Shown here in pieces: positions 49,175 to 58,522 of a stretch of DNA of 64,000 nucleotides (the stretch's first letter is position 1; each line of letters begins with the position of its first letter). The translations under genes were made by a program, and so were the position numbers. Origin of the DNA: Pseudomonas asplenii (GTDB lineage: Bacteria; Pseudomonadota; Gammaproteobacteria; Pseudomonadales; Pseudomonadaceae). The stretch spans positions 3,658,001-3,722,000 of the forward strand of contig NZ_LT629777.1 in NCBI RefSeq assembly GCF_900105475.1, in the 5' to 3' direction. The notes under the pieces are model-generated. The model did not search any database and was not told the DNA's origin. It saw nothing but the letters and a program-made list of their open reading frames with translations.

Positions 49175-51775
49175 TTAGGCTTGAACGACCGGGATCTTCG
49201 CGTTGGCCGCGGCGTCGCGGAACTCGGCGATCTGGTCGAAGCTCAGGTAGCGATAGATGTCGGCAGCCATGCTGTCGATGTTCTTCGCGTACTCCATGTA
49301 CTCCTCGACAGTCGGCAGCTTGCCGAGAATCGACGAGACCGCCGCCAGCTCGGCCGAAGCCAGGTAGACGTTGGTGGAGTCACCCAGACGGTTCGGGAAG
49401 TTACGGGTCGAAGTGGACACCACGGTCGAACCGGTCTGCACACGTGCCTGGTTACCCATGCACAGCGAGCAGCCTGGCATTTCCATGCGTGCACCGGCCT
49501 TGCCGTAGATGCCGTAGTAGCCTTCCTCGGTCAGTTGGTGGGCGTCCATCTTGGTTGGCGGAGCCAGCCACAGACGGGTAGGGATACCCCCTTTGACCTT
49601 GTCCAGCAGCTTGCCGGCAGCGCGGAAGTGACCGATGTTGGTCATGCACGAACCGATGAACACTTCGTCGATCTTGTCACCGGCAACGGTGGACAGCAGA
49701 CGGGCGTCGTCCGGGTCGTTCGGCGCGCAGAGCACAGGCTCCTTGACGTCGGCCAGGTCGATTTCGATGATCGCGGCGTACTCGGCGTCCTTGTCCGCTT
49801 CCAGCAGGTCCGGCTTGGCCAGCCAGGCTTCCATCGCTTGAGCGCGACGCTCCATGGTGCGGGCGTCGCCGTAGCCTTCGCCGATCATCCAGCGCAGCAG
49901 GGTGATGTTCGACTTCAGGTATTCGGCGATCGCTTCTTCCGGCAGCTTGATGGTGCAACCGGCAGCGGAACGCTCGGCCGAGGCGTCGGACAGTTCGAAA
50001 GCTTGTTCGACGGTCAGCTCGTTCAGGCCTTCGATCTCCAGGATACGGCCGGAGAAGATGTTCTTCTTGCCTTTCTTCTCGACAGTCAGCAGACCCTGCT
50101 GGATCGCGTAGTAAGGGATGGCGTGAACCAGGTCGCGCAGGGTGATGCCAGGCTGCAGCTTGCCCTTGAAGCGAACCAGTACCGACTCAGGCATGTCCAG
50201 CGGCATGACGCCGGTGGCCGCAGCGAAGGCAACCAGACCGGAACCGGCCGGGAAGGAGATACCGATCGGGAAGCGGGTGTGGGAGTCGCCACCGGTGCCG
50301 ACGGTGTCAGGCAGCAGCATGCGGTTCAGCCAGCTGTGGATGATGCCGTCGCCTGGACGCAGGGACACGCCGCCACGGGTCATGATGAAGTCGGGCAGGG
50401 TGTGGTGGGTCTTGACGTCGATCGGCTTCGGATAGGCCGCGGTGTGGCAGAAGGACTGCATCACCAGGTCGGCGGAGAAGCCCAGGCACGCCAGGTCTTT
50501 CAGTTCGTCACGGGTCATTGGACCGGTGGTGTCCTGGGAGCCGACGGTGGTCATCTTCGGTTCGCAGTAGGTGCCAGGACGGACGCCCTCGACGCCGCAA
50601 GCCTTGCCGACCATCTTCTGCGCCAGGGTGAAGCCCTTGGTGCTGGCAGCCGGAGCTTCCGGGGTCTTGAACAGGTCCGATGGCGCCAGACCCAGCTCGG
50701 TACGCGCCTTGCTGGTCAGGCCACGGCCGACGATCAGCGGAATACGGCCGCCGGCGCGGACTTCGTCCAGCAGCACTTCGGTTTTCAGTTCGAAGGTGGT
50801 GACCAGTTCGTTGCTGTCGTGGCGGCGTACTTCGCCCTTGAACGGGTAGACGTCGATGACGTCGCCCATGGCCAGGTTGTTGCAATCGAATTCGATCGGC
50901 AGAGCGCCGGCGTCTTCCATGGTGTTGTAGAAGATCGGGGCGATCTTGGTGCCGAAGCAGAAACCGCCAGCGCGCTTGTTCGGCACGTAGGGGATGTCGT
51001 CGCCGAAGAACCACAGCACCGAGTTGGTGGCGGATTTACGCGAGGAACCGGTGCCGACCACGTCACCGACGTAGGCAACCGGGAAGCCCTTGGCCTTGAC
51101 GGCTTCGATCTGCTTGAGCGGACCGATGGCACCTTGCTGTTCTGGCTCGATACCGTCACGGGCCATTTTCAGCATGGCCAGGGCGTGCAGCGGGATGTCA
51201 GGGCGCGACCAGGCGTCCGGGGCAGGGGACAGGTCGTCGGTGTTGGTTTCGCCAGGTACCTTGAACACGGTCAGGGTGTATTTTTCGGCGATGGCTGGAC
51301 GGGCGGTGAACCATTCACCAGCGGCCCAGGATTCCAGGACGGCCTTGGCGTGTGCGTTACCGGCCTTGGCTTTTTCAGCCACGTCGTGGAAGGCGTCGAA
51401 CATCAGCAGGGTGTGCTTGAGTTGCTCGGCGGCAACCGGCGCCAGTGCGGCGTCATCGAGCAGGGCAACCAGGGTCTCGATGTTGTAGCCGCCCTGCATG
51501 GTGCCGAGCAGCTCGGTCGCGTGCTTGCGGTCGATCAGTGGCGACTGGGCTTCGCCCTTGGCGACTGCGGAGAGAAAGCCGGCCTTCACGTAGGCAGCTT
51601 CGTCCACTCCAGGCGGAACACGGTTGGTGATCAAGTCAACGAGGAAAGCTTCTTCGCCAGCCGGGGGATTTTTCAGCAGCTCGACCAGGCCTGCGGTTTG
51701 TTCGGCGTTAAGCGGCTGGGGCACGATACCCAGGGCTGCGCGCTCTTCGATATGTTTGCGGTAGGCTTCAAGCAC
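49175..51775 (-). CDS. acnB: Aconitate hydratase B
   Basis: An 866-aa [4Fe-4S] enzyme interconverting citrate and isocitrate in the TCA cycle, also a 2-methylisocitrate dehydratase in many bacteria. N-terminal helical HEAT-like domain then the swivel domain, and the three Fe-S ligands in GSCMTNIG and [10 protein letters not shown]. coli AcnB is 865 aa. I chose the GTG at 51775 ([14 protein letters not shown]), since this is the family N-terminus and GAGGG lies upstream; the open frame extends a further 69 bases. The leader contains an unusual 185-bp inverted-repeat element. Confidence 0.95.
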   Translation of the reverse strand: MLEAYRKHIEERAALGIVPQPLNAEQTAGLVELLKNPPAGEEAFLVDLITNRVPPGVDEAAYVKAGFLSAVAKGEAQSPLIDRKHATELLGTMQGGYNIETLVALLDDAALAPVAAEQLKHTLLMFDAFHDVAEKAKAGNAHAKAVLESWAAGEWFTARPAIAEKYTLTVFKVPGETNTDDLSPAPDAWSRPDIPLHALAMLKMARDGIEPEQQGAIGPLKQIEAVKAKGFPVAYVGDVVGTGSSRKSATNSVLWFFGDDIPYVPNKRAGGFCFGTKIAPIFYNTMEDAGALPIEFDCNNLAMGDVIDVYPFKGEVRRHDSNELVTTFELKTEVLLDEVRAGGRIPLIVGRGLTSKARTELGLAPSDLFKTPEAPAASTKGFTLAQKMVGKACGVEGVRPGTYCEPKMTTVGSQDTTGPMTRDELKDLACLGFSADLVMQSFCHTAAYPKPIDVKTHHTLPDFIMTRGGVSLRPGDGIIHSWLNRMLLPDTVGTGGDSHTRFPIGISFPAGSGLVAFAAATGVMPLDMPESVLVRFKGKLQPGITLRDLVHAIPYYAIQQGLLTVEKKGKKNIFSGRILEIEGLNELTVEQAFELSDASAERSAAGCTIKLPEEAIAEYLKSNITLLRWMIGEGYGDARTMERRAQAMEAWLAKPDLLEADKDAEYAAIIEIDLADVKEPVLCAPNDPDDARLLSTVAGDKIDEVFIGSCMTNIGHFRAAGKLLDKVKGGIPTRLWLAPPTKMDAHQLTEEGYYGIYGKAGARMEMPGCSLCMGNQARVQTGSTVVSTSTRNFPNRLGDSTNVYLASAELAAVSSILGKLPTVEEYMEYAKNIDSMAADIYRYLSFDQIAEFRDAAANAKIPVVQA

Positions 51776-52229
51776 AGTTATTACCCTCATCAGTGGTCCC
51801 AAATGGGTGTCCGGGACGCTCATCCAGAAATGCACGGTGCTCATGCGCTGTGGGGCTTTTTGGGCCGCTTAGCCAGAGTTTCCGCGATTTCCAACAGAAG
51901 CTGTTTTCAAAGTTTTACGCCTTCGGAACGGAGCAGATGAGGGTCGGCGCGAGAACTTCCGGGCGGAAATTCCCGTGCCAACGTCGTTCTTCAGGGTGCG
52001 GGTGATAGACACCCGGCGGATGAAGCGTCTTGCGACTGACTCCACCCTAAACTGTGCTCGTGACGCTTTGAAAACAGCTTCCAACGGACATTGGCGCCTA
52101 AAAAGGCAGACTGATTCTACGGCATATTCCGAAGAAAGGTAAGTTAAGCCCTACAGGTTCGGGGGTGACCCTTGTTAGACAAAGGGCTAACATGCGGACC
52201 TGTTTTGCTTCTGCGCGTTTCCCCAGCCC
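51776..52229. other. acnB / DUF1289 divergent intergenic region
   Basis: A 454-bp gap with no gene. It contains the inverted-repeat element (51896-52080), a small stem CGGGTG-ATAGA-CACCCG inside it (51999-52015), and TGTTAG-N8-CTAACA (52173-52192) before the DUF1289 gene. Promoters for both genes must lie here; I could not fix them. Confidence 0.5.
51896..52081. mobile_element. MITE-like inverted-repeat element (candidate)
   Basis: Perfect 16-bp inverted repeats GAAGCTGTTTTCAAAG (51897-51912) and CTTTGAAAACAGCTTC (52066-52081) bound about 185 bp. CCAAC flanks both ends (51891-51895 and 52081-52085), like a 5-bp target duplication. No coding capacity. It might instead be a structured RNA or a long-range operator; only one copy is in the window. 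Confidence 0.4.
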
Positions 52230-52697
52230 ATGCCCAATCAGACTATCAAGACCCCTTGCGTCGGCCTCTGCTCCACTGTTTACGGTGACCTGGTGTGTCG
52301 CGGCTGCAAGCGCTTCCACCATGAAGTGATCCACTGGAACGGCTACGACGAAGCGCAGAAGCGTGCGGTGTGGTTGCGCCTGGAGCAGTTGCTGGTGCAG
52401 GTGATGGTGGCCAAGCTGGAAGTGTTCGACCCGCAGAAGCTGCGCCAGCAACTGGAAAGCCGCAAGATCCGCTTCGTGCCCCACCAGTCGGAATATTGCT
52501 GGGCCTATCAGTTGATTGCGCGTGGCGCGCGGGTGATCAACCAGCTGGAGGCCTATGGGATGGTGTTGTTGCCGGAGTTTCGCGACTGGGCACTACCGGA
52601 ACTGCGCGATGCCATCGATCGGGAATTTTTCCTCTTGTCCGAGGCGCACTACGAGCGCTACATCGCCCCGGGCTTTCTCAAGGAAGCGTTGGGTTAA
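52230..52697 (+). CDS. DUF1289-family protein
   Basis: A 155-aa protein with the DUF1289 cysteine set near the N-terminus, PCVGLCSTVYGDLVCRGCKR (four Cys, likely metal or Fe-S binding), then HHEVIHWNGYDE. The remaining 100 residues are a helical extension, longer than the usual 60-80 aa members. Function unknown. Divergent from acnB. Confidence 0.8.
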   Translation: MPNQTIKTPCVGLCSTVYGDLVCRGCKRFHHEVIHWNGYDEAQKRAVWLRLEQLLVQVMVAKLEVFDPQKLRQQLESRKIRFVPHQSEYCWAYQLIARGARVINQLEAYGMVLLPEFRDWALPELRDAIDREFFLLSEAHYERYIAPGFLKEALG

Positions 52698-52701
52698 GCC
52701 C

Positions 52702-53562
52702 TCAGCCTCTGGCCAGTTCCTCCAGGTGATCGGTGATCTCCTGGGTCTTGAGTACCAGTACGTCGCTCTCCAGTGAATCCAGGACCACTTCGGCGGTATT
52801 GCCGATCAGCGCCCCCGCGATCCCGGTACGGGCCACCGTGCCGATCACGGTGACCACCGCGCCCAGCTTGTGGGCCATGTGCGGGATCAGCACATCCGCC
52901 GGGCCTTCAGCGATATGCAGGCGCTCGTCATCGACATCGAATTCCGCCTGGAATGCCCGGCACTGTTCGCGATAACGCCCCTCGATGGTTTCCCGCAGTT
53001 GGTAGATCGGGTCGGCGGCCGAGAGCATGGGCGAGGGGTGGGCGCTGATCACGTGCAGGTGGCCCTTGGCCAAACTGGCGATGTCATAGCCATGGTCGAT
53101 GATATTGGCGTGCAGATGCCGATGCCCTTCGTCCGAATTGCCGACGTCTACCGCCGCGAGAATCACGCCGTCGGTCCAGGGCGTTTCGGTCTTGACCATC
53201 AGTACCGCGCAGGGGCAGAAGCGCAACAGCTTCCAGTCCGAAGGTGTCAGCAGCGCCTTTTTCAGCGCACTGTCGGGTCGATGCTGCTTGATCACCAGGC
53301 CGCAGCCTTCTGCCTGTTGCACGCCGATGATGGTGTCGTGCGGGGTCTTGTCCCAGGCCTGCTCCGCAGTGGCGCTGTAGCCATCGTCATGCAGTTGGCT
53401 CTTGAGCAGTGAAAGCAGGGCGCTGTGATCATGCCGGGGATCGCACATCAGCAGATGCAGGTGGGCATCCGTGACCTTGGCGATCAGTTTGGCGCGGTTG
53501 AGTGCCAGGCTGTGGGCGTGATCGGGGTCGAGTATCACCAGAATGCTGCGGATGGCTTGCAT
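52702..53562 (-). CDS. Tandem universal stress protein (UspE-like)
   Basis: A 286-aa protein with two Usp domains. The first begins SILVILDPDH, and the second has VILAAVDVGN. The second domain ends GTVARTGIAGALIGNTAEVVLDSLESDVLVLK, with the nucleotide-binding glycine pattern. E. coli UspE is 316 aa. The ATG at 53562 is the family start; the open frame continues far upstream antisense to miaE. A perfect Anr box and a matching -10 lie upstream, so it is probably induced when oxygen is low. Confidence 0.88.
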   Translation of the reverse strand: MQAIRSILVILDPDHAHSLALNRAKLIAKVTDAHLHLLMCDPRHDHSALLSLLKSQLHDDGYSATAEQAWDKTPHDTIIGVQQAEGCGLVIKQHRPDSALKKALLTPSDWKLLRFCPCAVLMVKTETPWTDGVILAAVDVGNSDEGHRHLHANIIDHGYDIASLAKGHLHVISAHPSPMLSAADPIYQLRETIEGRYREQCRAFQAEFDVDDERLHIAEGPADVLIPHMAHKLGAVVTVIGTVARTGIAGALIGNTAEVVLDSLESDVLVLKTQEITDHLEELARG

Positions 53563-53602
53563 GGTCAGCGTGCTCCCAGAGGTTCGAAGGTGGCATGACC
53601 TA

Positions 53603-53645
53603 ACTATAGTTGCACAGCGCTCGCCACGGACTTGATGCATATCAA
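53603..53645 (-). promoter_or_regulatory. Anr-dependent class II promoter of the usp gene
   Basis: A perfect FNR/Anr box TTGAT-GCAT-ATCAA (53632-53645) is centred about 33 bases upstream of the -10 TATAGT (minus strand, 53608-53603). This puts the box at about -42, the class II activator position. The predicted leader is about 35 bases. Confidence 0.78.
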
Positions 53646-53778
53646 GGCAGATGGCTGGTGGTCCGCCCCGGGACCCGTATAATCGGCGACCTTGAGTTGC
53701 CTGATCCCCTGTGAGCCCCATGTTGCCGATTCTTTCGTTGTTCGACCCCATTCGCTGCGCACTGTCGGGAGCGTTTCT

Positions 53779-54384
53779 GTGAACCTGCCGGAAATTCATG
53801 ATTTTCTCGGCTGCCGGACACCGGATGCCTGGGTGCAGGCAGCGTTGGCCGACCAGGAAACCCTGCTGATCGATCACAAGAACTGCGAGTTCAAGGCGGC
53901 GAGCACGGCCCTGAGCCTGATCGCCAAATACCACTCCCATGTCGACCTGATCAACATGATGTCGCGGTTGGCGCGCGAAGAACTGGTGCACCATGAGCAG
54001 GTGATGCGCTTGATGAAGCGTCGCCGGATCGACTTGCGGCAGCTCTCTGCCGGTCGCTACGCGTCGGGCCTGCGCAAGGTCGTGCGTAACCACGAGCCGG
54101 TGAAGCTGGTGGATACGCTGGTGGTCGGGGCCTTTATCGAAGCCCGCAGTTGCGAGCGTTTCGAGGCGCTGGTGCCGCATTTGGATGAGGATCTGGGCAA
54201 GTTCTATTTCGGCCTGCTCAAGAGCGAAGCCCGGCATTTCCAGGGTTATCTGAAATTGGCCTACCAGTATGGTGAAGCCGGGGACATCGCCCGGGTTATC
54301 GAGAAGGTCCGGGCGGTCGAGCAGGAACTGATCGAGTCACCGGACGTCGAGTTCCGTTTCCACAGCGGTGTCCCTGCCGCTTAA
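53779..54384 (+). CDS. miaE: tRNA-(ms2io6A37) hydroxylase
   Basis: A 201-aa non-haem diiron enzyme that hydroxylates the isopentenyl group of ms2i6A37 in tRNA and depends on oxygen. The ferritin-like ligands are seen in HKNCEFKAAS, REELVHHEQV, EARSCERFEAL and SEARHFQGY. I chose the GTG at 53779 (MNLPEIHDFLG), preceded by CGGGAG; the open frame begins 87 bases upstream. Its 3' end overlaps hicB by 4 bases. Confidence 0.9.
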   Translation: MNLPEIHDFLGCRTPDAWVQAALADQETLLIDHKNCEFKAASTALSLIAKYHSHVDLINMMSRLAREELVHHEQVMRLMKRRRIDLRQLSAGRYASGLRKVVRNHEPVKLVDTLVVGAFIEARSCERFEALVPHLDEDLGKFYFGLLKSEARHFQGYLKLAYQYGEAGDIARVIEKVRAVEQELIESPDVEFRFHSGVPAA

Positions 54385-54785
54385 GCGCGGACCAGCTTTT
54401 CCAGTGCCGCATCGGCCAGGAAGGACGAGCGACTCTTGATCCGGTGGTCTCGCACATAACGGTCGATGCGCTGGATCACGAAGCCGGGAAGGGTGACATT
54501 GACCTTCTCGGTCTTGCCCAGGTAGGGCGAGATATCGATTTCCAGCATGCCCCAGCCCATTTCGGCGAAATCGGGGTTCTTTCTGTGGGCAAAGGATGAT
54601 GACGGCATCGGTACCGGCTCACCGTTGGATGCGATTTCTTCGAGCATGATATGGGCGACCTCGATGGCAGCGTTGTAGGCTTCCTCAAAGGTGTCGCCGG
54701 CGGTCACGGCACCCGGAATGTCTGGAACCTGTATGCCGATTGCGGTGCTTTCATCACCCCATTCGATGGCGATGGGATATTGCAT
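54381..54785 (-). CDS. hicB: HicB antitoxin with RHH DNA-binding domain
   Basis: A 134-aa antitoxin. The N-terminal HicB-like domain (MQYPIAIEWGDE, GIQVPDIPGAVTAGDTFEEAY) neutralises HicA; the C-terminal ribbon-helix-helix (VNVTLPGFVIQRIDRYV, RSSFLADAALEKL) binds DNA for autoregulation. AGGAG precedes the ATG at 54785. It follows hicA by 23 bp. Its last 4 bases overlap the convergent miaE. Confidence 0.9.
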   Translation of the reverse strand: MQYPIAIEWGDESTAIGIQVPDIPGAVTAGDTFEEAYNAAIEVAHIMLEEIASNGEPVPMPSSSFAHRKNPDFAEMGWGMLEIDISPYLGKTEKVNVTLPGFVIQRIDRYVRDHRIKSRSSFLADAALEKLVRA

Positions 54786-54808
54786 GATGTTCTCCTGTGC
54801 GAGCAGGT

Positions 54809-54991
54809 TCATAGCAGGCCCGCCCGTTTCTTTATGCTTCTGATGGTCCCGAGTGGCAGATCCTTTTTGGGATGCGGTACGGGAATCGAGTGAGGGCTTT
54901 TCTCGTGTACGAAAACATGATGACTGCCTCTTATTCGTTGCAGCATCCAGCCCGCGGCCTCCAGTTCGGCGATCAAATCCCTGCTTTTCAC
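54809..54991 (-). CDS. hicA: HicA toxin (mRNA interferase)
   Basis: A 60-aa dsRBD-like toxin that cleaves mRNA. The catalytic His is in IRGSHHVFVHE and the family ending is DLPLGTIRSIKKRAGL. I chose the GTG at 54991 because AAGGAG lies 6 bases upstream and the protein then has the usual HicA start (MKSRDLIAELEAAGW). hicA precedes hicB, the common order. Confidence 0.9.
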   Translation of the reverse strand: MKSRDLIAELEAAGWMLQRIRGSHHVFVHEKSPHSIPVPHPKKDLPLGTIRSIKKRAGLL

Positions 54992-55027
54992 CCTTGACTC
55001 CTTGATCAGGTCTGTCAAGGAAGCCTA

Positions 55028-55048
55028 GCTGTCGCTCTATCAGACAGC
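55028..55048. promoter_or_regulatory. Candidate HicB operator
   Basis: GCTGTC-N9-GACAGC, a perfect inverted repeat 37 bases upstream of hicA, next to a minus-strand TTAAAAT (55050-55056) that may be its -10. Confidence 0.45.
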
Positions 55049-55232
55049 GATTTTAAAGGTGTGTCTAGAGTTATCTTTGTGAGGATGCTGCCGCTCGTCT
55101 TGCGCTCAGTCGAGATGAGGCGGCGGGGTCGTCGTTCAGCTCGTTTTCATCTAATCCCGTTGCTTTTTATTGCTATGGGCTATTTGCCCGTTCCTTCCAT
55201 CGATTTATTGAAAAGCTTGCTAACAATTTTCT

Positions 55233-55284
55233 TTGACATTGGCTGCCTAGGCAGTAATATTCAGCCAACTATCTGCCTAGGCAG
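55233..55284 (+). promoter_or_regulatory. MarR-controlled promoter with two operators
   Basis: TTGACA (55233-55238), 16-base spacer, TAATAT (55255-55260). The palindrome CTGCCTAGGCAG fills the spacer (55243-55254) and recurs after the start point (55273-55284), with 30 bp between centres (about three helix turns). Confidence 0.85.
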
Positions 55285-55299
55285 CTTTTTGGTGATTCT

Positions 55300-55782
55300 A
55301 TGAAACATTTTCTGCCCAAAGACTTTCTCAGTTGCCATCTCGGCCTGCTCCTGGGGCGTACGGCGCTGCTCAAGGACCGGATCATCGACACCCACATGGT
55401 GCCGTACGGCATCACTGCGGCGCAGTTCAAGGTGTTGATCATCATGGCCCAACTGGCCGTCGACTCGCCGGCCGAGTTGTGCCGCTACCTGTCGATCGAC
55501 AGCGGTTCCATGACGCGAATGCTCGACCGCCTGGAGCAGAAGGAATTGCTCGTTCGTCAGCGCTCCGAGGGTGATCGGCGCCAGGTGCGCCTGGTGCTGA
55601 CAACGCAGGGCCAGGCGCTGACGGATCGGCTGCCGGAGATCGGTGCCGAGGCCATGAACGAATTGACCGGCGCGATCACCCGGGACGAGTTGCAGACCCT
55701 GGAGAACATTCTCAAGAAGATTTTGCTGGCAGCCGGTGACTCGATCACCCTGCAGCGGCTGGGTGAACAAAATGAACGGTAA
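55300..55782 (+). CDS. MarR-family transcriptional regulator of the efflux operon
   Basis: A 160-aa winged-helix regulator: GITAAQFKVLIIMAQL, then the recognition region LSIDSGSMTRMLDRLEQKELLVRQRSEGDRRQVRLVLT, and the C-terminal dimerisation helix. It is the first gene of an OMF-EmrA-EmrB operon, and its stop overlaps the next start by 11 bases. Two identical operator palindromes precede it, so it is probably an autorepressor released by small aromatic ligands. It resembles EmrR/MprA in role. Confidence 0.88.
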   Translation: MKHFLPKDFLSCHLGLLLGRTALLKDRIIDTHMVPYGITAAQFKVLIIMAQLAVDSPAELCRYLSIDSGSMTRMLDRLEQKELLVRQRSEGDRRQVRLVLTTQGQALTDRLPEIGAEAMNELTGAITRDELQTLENILKKILLAAGDSITLQRLGEQNER

Positions 55783-57241
55783 GACCTTGCGCAGCGGTTT
55801 CAGTCTGGTGTTTCTGGCGATGGCCCTGGCGGGCTGTGCCAGTTATGAGGGCCTGACGACTTCTGGCGTTAGCCTAGATGCAAAGAATCTCAAGGCCGAG
55901 CAGTCGCTCAAGGGCATCACGCTGTCAGCGGCGGCCTGGCCTTCAAGCGACTGGTGGAAAAGTCTCGGTGATCCACAGCTTGACGGGCTGATCCAGGAGG
56001 CCCTGCATGACAGCCCGGACATGCAGGTCGCCAGTGCTCGGACCCATCAGGCCAGCGCCGCAGCCTATGCCGCCGATGCTGAGCGGATGCCGACCCTCGA
56101 TGCCAGCGCCGGGGTGACCCGCTCCCGCCTGTCACGGGACCAGGACCCGAGAGGGCAGGGCGACGCTTACGGCACCGTGCGCACGCTGGGCATGAATTTC
56201 AATTACACCTTCGACCTCTGGGGCGGTCAGCGTGACGCCTGGGAAGCCGCACTCGGCCAGGCGCGAGCCGCCGAGGTCGACCAGCAGGCCGCGCGCCTGA
56301 CCCTGGCCGGCGATGTGGCGAGGGCCTACAGCAACCTGGGTGAGGCCTATATCATCCATGACCTGGCCAACGATGACCTCAAGCGCACCCGGCAGATGCT
56401 CGAACTGGGTCAGCGCCGGCTGAGTGCCGGGATCGACAGCCATTACCAGTATCAGCAGACCGAAAGTCTGGCTGCCAGCTCCGAGGCGCAGGTGATTGAT
56501 GCGCGCAAGCAACTGCAGAGTGCCAAGGTCGCCTTGGCGGTGCTGCTGGGCAAAGGCCCGGACCGTGGCAATGAGCTGGCCCGGCCGCACATTCTCCAGC
56601 CTGCAGTGATTGCGCTGCCTTCGAGCTTGCCTGCGGAACTGCTGGGGCGGCGTCCCGATCTGGTGGCTGCGCGCTGGCGGGTCGAGGCCGCGGGCAAGGA
56701 CATCGCTGCCGGCAAGACGCGCTTCTATCCGAACCTCAACCTGAGCGCTGCAGCCGGGACCGAGGCTGTGTTGGGTGATGCGCTATTCGGCTCGGCCAGC
56801 CGTTTCTTCAACGTCGGGCCGAGCCTTTCGCTGCCGATCTTTGATGGCGGTCGTCTGCGCGCCGGGCTCGATGCCAAGGACGCCGACTACGACCTGGCGG
56901 TGGCGCAGTACAACCAGAGCCTGGTCAAGGCGCTGGGGGATGTCAGCGACACGATCCAGCAGTCACGCGAGATCGCCCGGCAGATCGCCGTCCAGCAGCA
57001 TGCCGCCGATATCGCCCAGCAGTCTTACGACACCGTGGTTCAGCGTTATGGCGCTGGCATCGGCAACTACGTGGATGTGCTGACTATCGAGCAGACCCTG
57101 CTGCAGGCCCAGCGCCAACTGGCGCAATTGAATGCCCAGCAGATCGACCTTTCCATTCAGCTGATGCAGGCCCTCGGCGGCGGATTCCACGCCGAGAACA
57201 TTGCCCTCGGTGCGTCGAGCCCGGCCGCACAGACTCATTAA
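55772..57241 (+). CDS. Outer-membrane efflux lipoprotein (OprM/NodT family)
   Basis: A 489-aa outer-membrane channel. Signal segment FSLVFLAMALAGC carries the lipobox. Two OEP repeats follow, with typical WWKSLGDPQLDGLI, ELLGRRPDLVAARWRVEAA and LPIFDGGRLRAGL. It should form the exit duct for the EmrA/EmrB pump coded downstream. The start at 55772 overlaps the regulator gene; its ribosome site is weak, fitting translational coupling. Confidence 0.9.
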   Translation: MNGKTLRSGFSLVFLAMALAGCASYEGLTTSGVSLDAKNLKAEQSLKGITLSAAAWPSSDWWKSLGDPQLDGLIQEALHDSPDMQVASARTHQASAAAYAADAERMPTLDASAGVTRSRLSRDQDPRGQGDAYGTVRTLGMNFNYTFDLWGGQRDAWEAALGQARAAEVDQQAARLTLAGDVARAYSNLGEAYIIHDLANDDLKRTRQMLELGQRRLSAGIDSHYQYQQTESLAASSEAQVIDARKQLQSAKVALAVLLGKGPDRGNELARPHILQPAVIALPSSLPAELLGRRPDLVAARWRVEAAGKDIAAGKTRFYPNLNLSAAAGTEAVLGDALFGSASRFFNVGPSLSLPIFDGGRLRAGLDAKDADYDLAVAQYNQSLVKALGDVSDTIQQSREIARQIAVQQHAADIAQQSYDTVVQRYGAGIGNYVDVLTIEQTLLQAQRQLAQLNAQQIDLSIQLMQALGGGFHAENIALGASSPAAQTH

Positions 57242-57256
57242 TTCAAGGTACTTGTC

Positions 57257-58459
57257 ATGGCTACCCCTGCCCAAGAAAATGCAGTTGAAAACAATTCTGG
57301 CGCGACCAACTCCCGTAAACGCAAGGTCATGTTGCTCGTGCTCGCCCTGGTGGTCGTGCTCAGCGGCCTGGCGGTCTGGGGTTGGCATGAACTGTACGGC
57401 CGCTGGAGCGAAAGCACCGACGACGCCTATGTCAATGGCAACGTGGTGGAGATCACGCCGCAGGTGACCGGCACGGTGGTCAGTATTGGCGCCGATGACG
57501 GCGACCTGGTCCATGAGGGTCAGGTGCTGGTGAACTTCGATCCGAGCGACGCCCAGGTCGGCCTGCAGAGCGCCGAGGCCAATCTGGCCAAGACCGTGCG
57601 CCAGGTGCGGGGTCTGTACAGCAATGTCGATGGCATGAAGGCTCAGGTCGTCGCGCAGAAGACGGCCGTGCAGAAGGCCCAGGAAAACTTCACCCGCCGC
57701 AAGAATCTCGCCGCCAGCGGGGCCATCTCCCAGGAGGAGCTGTCCCATGCCCGTGACGACCTGACCTCGGCCCAGAGCGCCTTGAGCAACGCCCAGCAGC
57801 AACTCAACAGCAGCAACGCATTGGTCGACGACACCGTGGTCTCCAACCATCCCGATGTGAAGGCCGCCGCTGCGCAACTGCGTCAGGCCTATCTGGCGCA
57901 CGCCCGGAGTACGCTGGTGGCGCCAGTGACCGGTTATGTCGCCAAGCGCACCGTGCAGCTCGGCCAGCGCGTGCAGCCGGGCGCGGCGTTGATGGCGGTG
58001 ATTCCGCTGGATCAACTGTGGATCGATGCCAACTTCAAGGAAACCCAATTGCGCCAGATGCGTATCGGTCAGGCGGTGGATATCGAGGCTGATCTGTATG
58101 GCAGCGACGTGAAGTACAGCGGCACCATCGACAGCCTGGGCGCCGGTACCGGCAGCGCCTTTGCCCTGTTGCCGGCGCAGAACGCCACCGGCAACTGGAT
58201 CAAGATTGTCCAGCGGGTGCCGGTACGCATCCACATCAATGCCGAAGAGCTGGTCAGGCATCCGCTGCGGGTCGGTTTGTCGACCCAGGTCGAGGTCGAT
58301 CTGCATGACCAGAGCGGCCCGGTACTGGCTCAGCAACCGCCGCAGAAAGCTTCGTTCACCACCAATGTCTATCAGCAGCAACTGGCCGCCGCCGATGCGG
58401 TAATCAGTCGCCTGATCCATGAAAACAGCGCTATGCCGACCAAGACCGCACAGCGCTGA
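57257..58459 (+). CDS. emrA: EmrA-type membrane fusion protein (HlyD family)
   Basis: A 400-aa periplasmic adaptor anchored by one membrane segment (about 22-42). It has the EmrA pattern ESTDDAYVNGNVVEITPQVTG, a coiled-coil hairpin (about 105-200) and VAPVTGYVAKRTVQLGQRVQPG. It joins the EmrB-type transporter to the outer-membrane channel. Second structural gene of the operon, 15 bp after the OMF gene. Confidence 0.9.
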   Translation: MATPAQENAVENNSGATNSRKRKVMLLVLALVVVLSGLAVWGWHELYGRWSESTDDAYVNGNVVEITPQVTGTVVSIGADDGDLVHEGQVLVNFDPSDAQVGLQSAEANLAKTVRQVRGLYSNVDGMKAQVVAQKTAVQKAQENFTRRKNLAASGAISQEELSHARDDLTSAQSALSNAQQQLNSSNALVDDTVVSNHPDVKAAAAQLRQAYLAHARSTLVAPVTGYVAKRTVQLGQRVQPGAALMAVIPLDQLWIDANFKETQLRQMRIGQAVDIEADLYGSDVKYSGTIDSLGAGTGSAFALLPAQNATGNWIKIVQRVPVRIHINAEELVRHPLRVGLSTQVEVDLHDQSGPVLAQQPPQKASFTTNVYQQQLAAADAVISRLIHENSAMPTKTAQR

Positions 58460-58522
58460 GTCGCCAATCCCCGGCTGCGACCCTGGCGGTCGCAGCGCCT
58501 GCCTCGTACCCAAGGATTCGCG

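Noticed and set aside
49163..51940. 925-codon plus-strand open frame over acnB
   Set aside because: Antisense shadow of acnB; low-complexity composition, no ribosome site and no motif.
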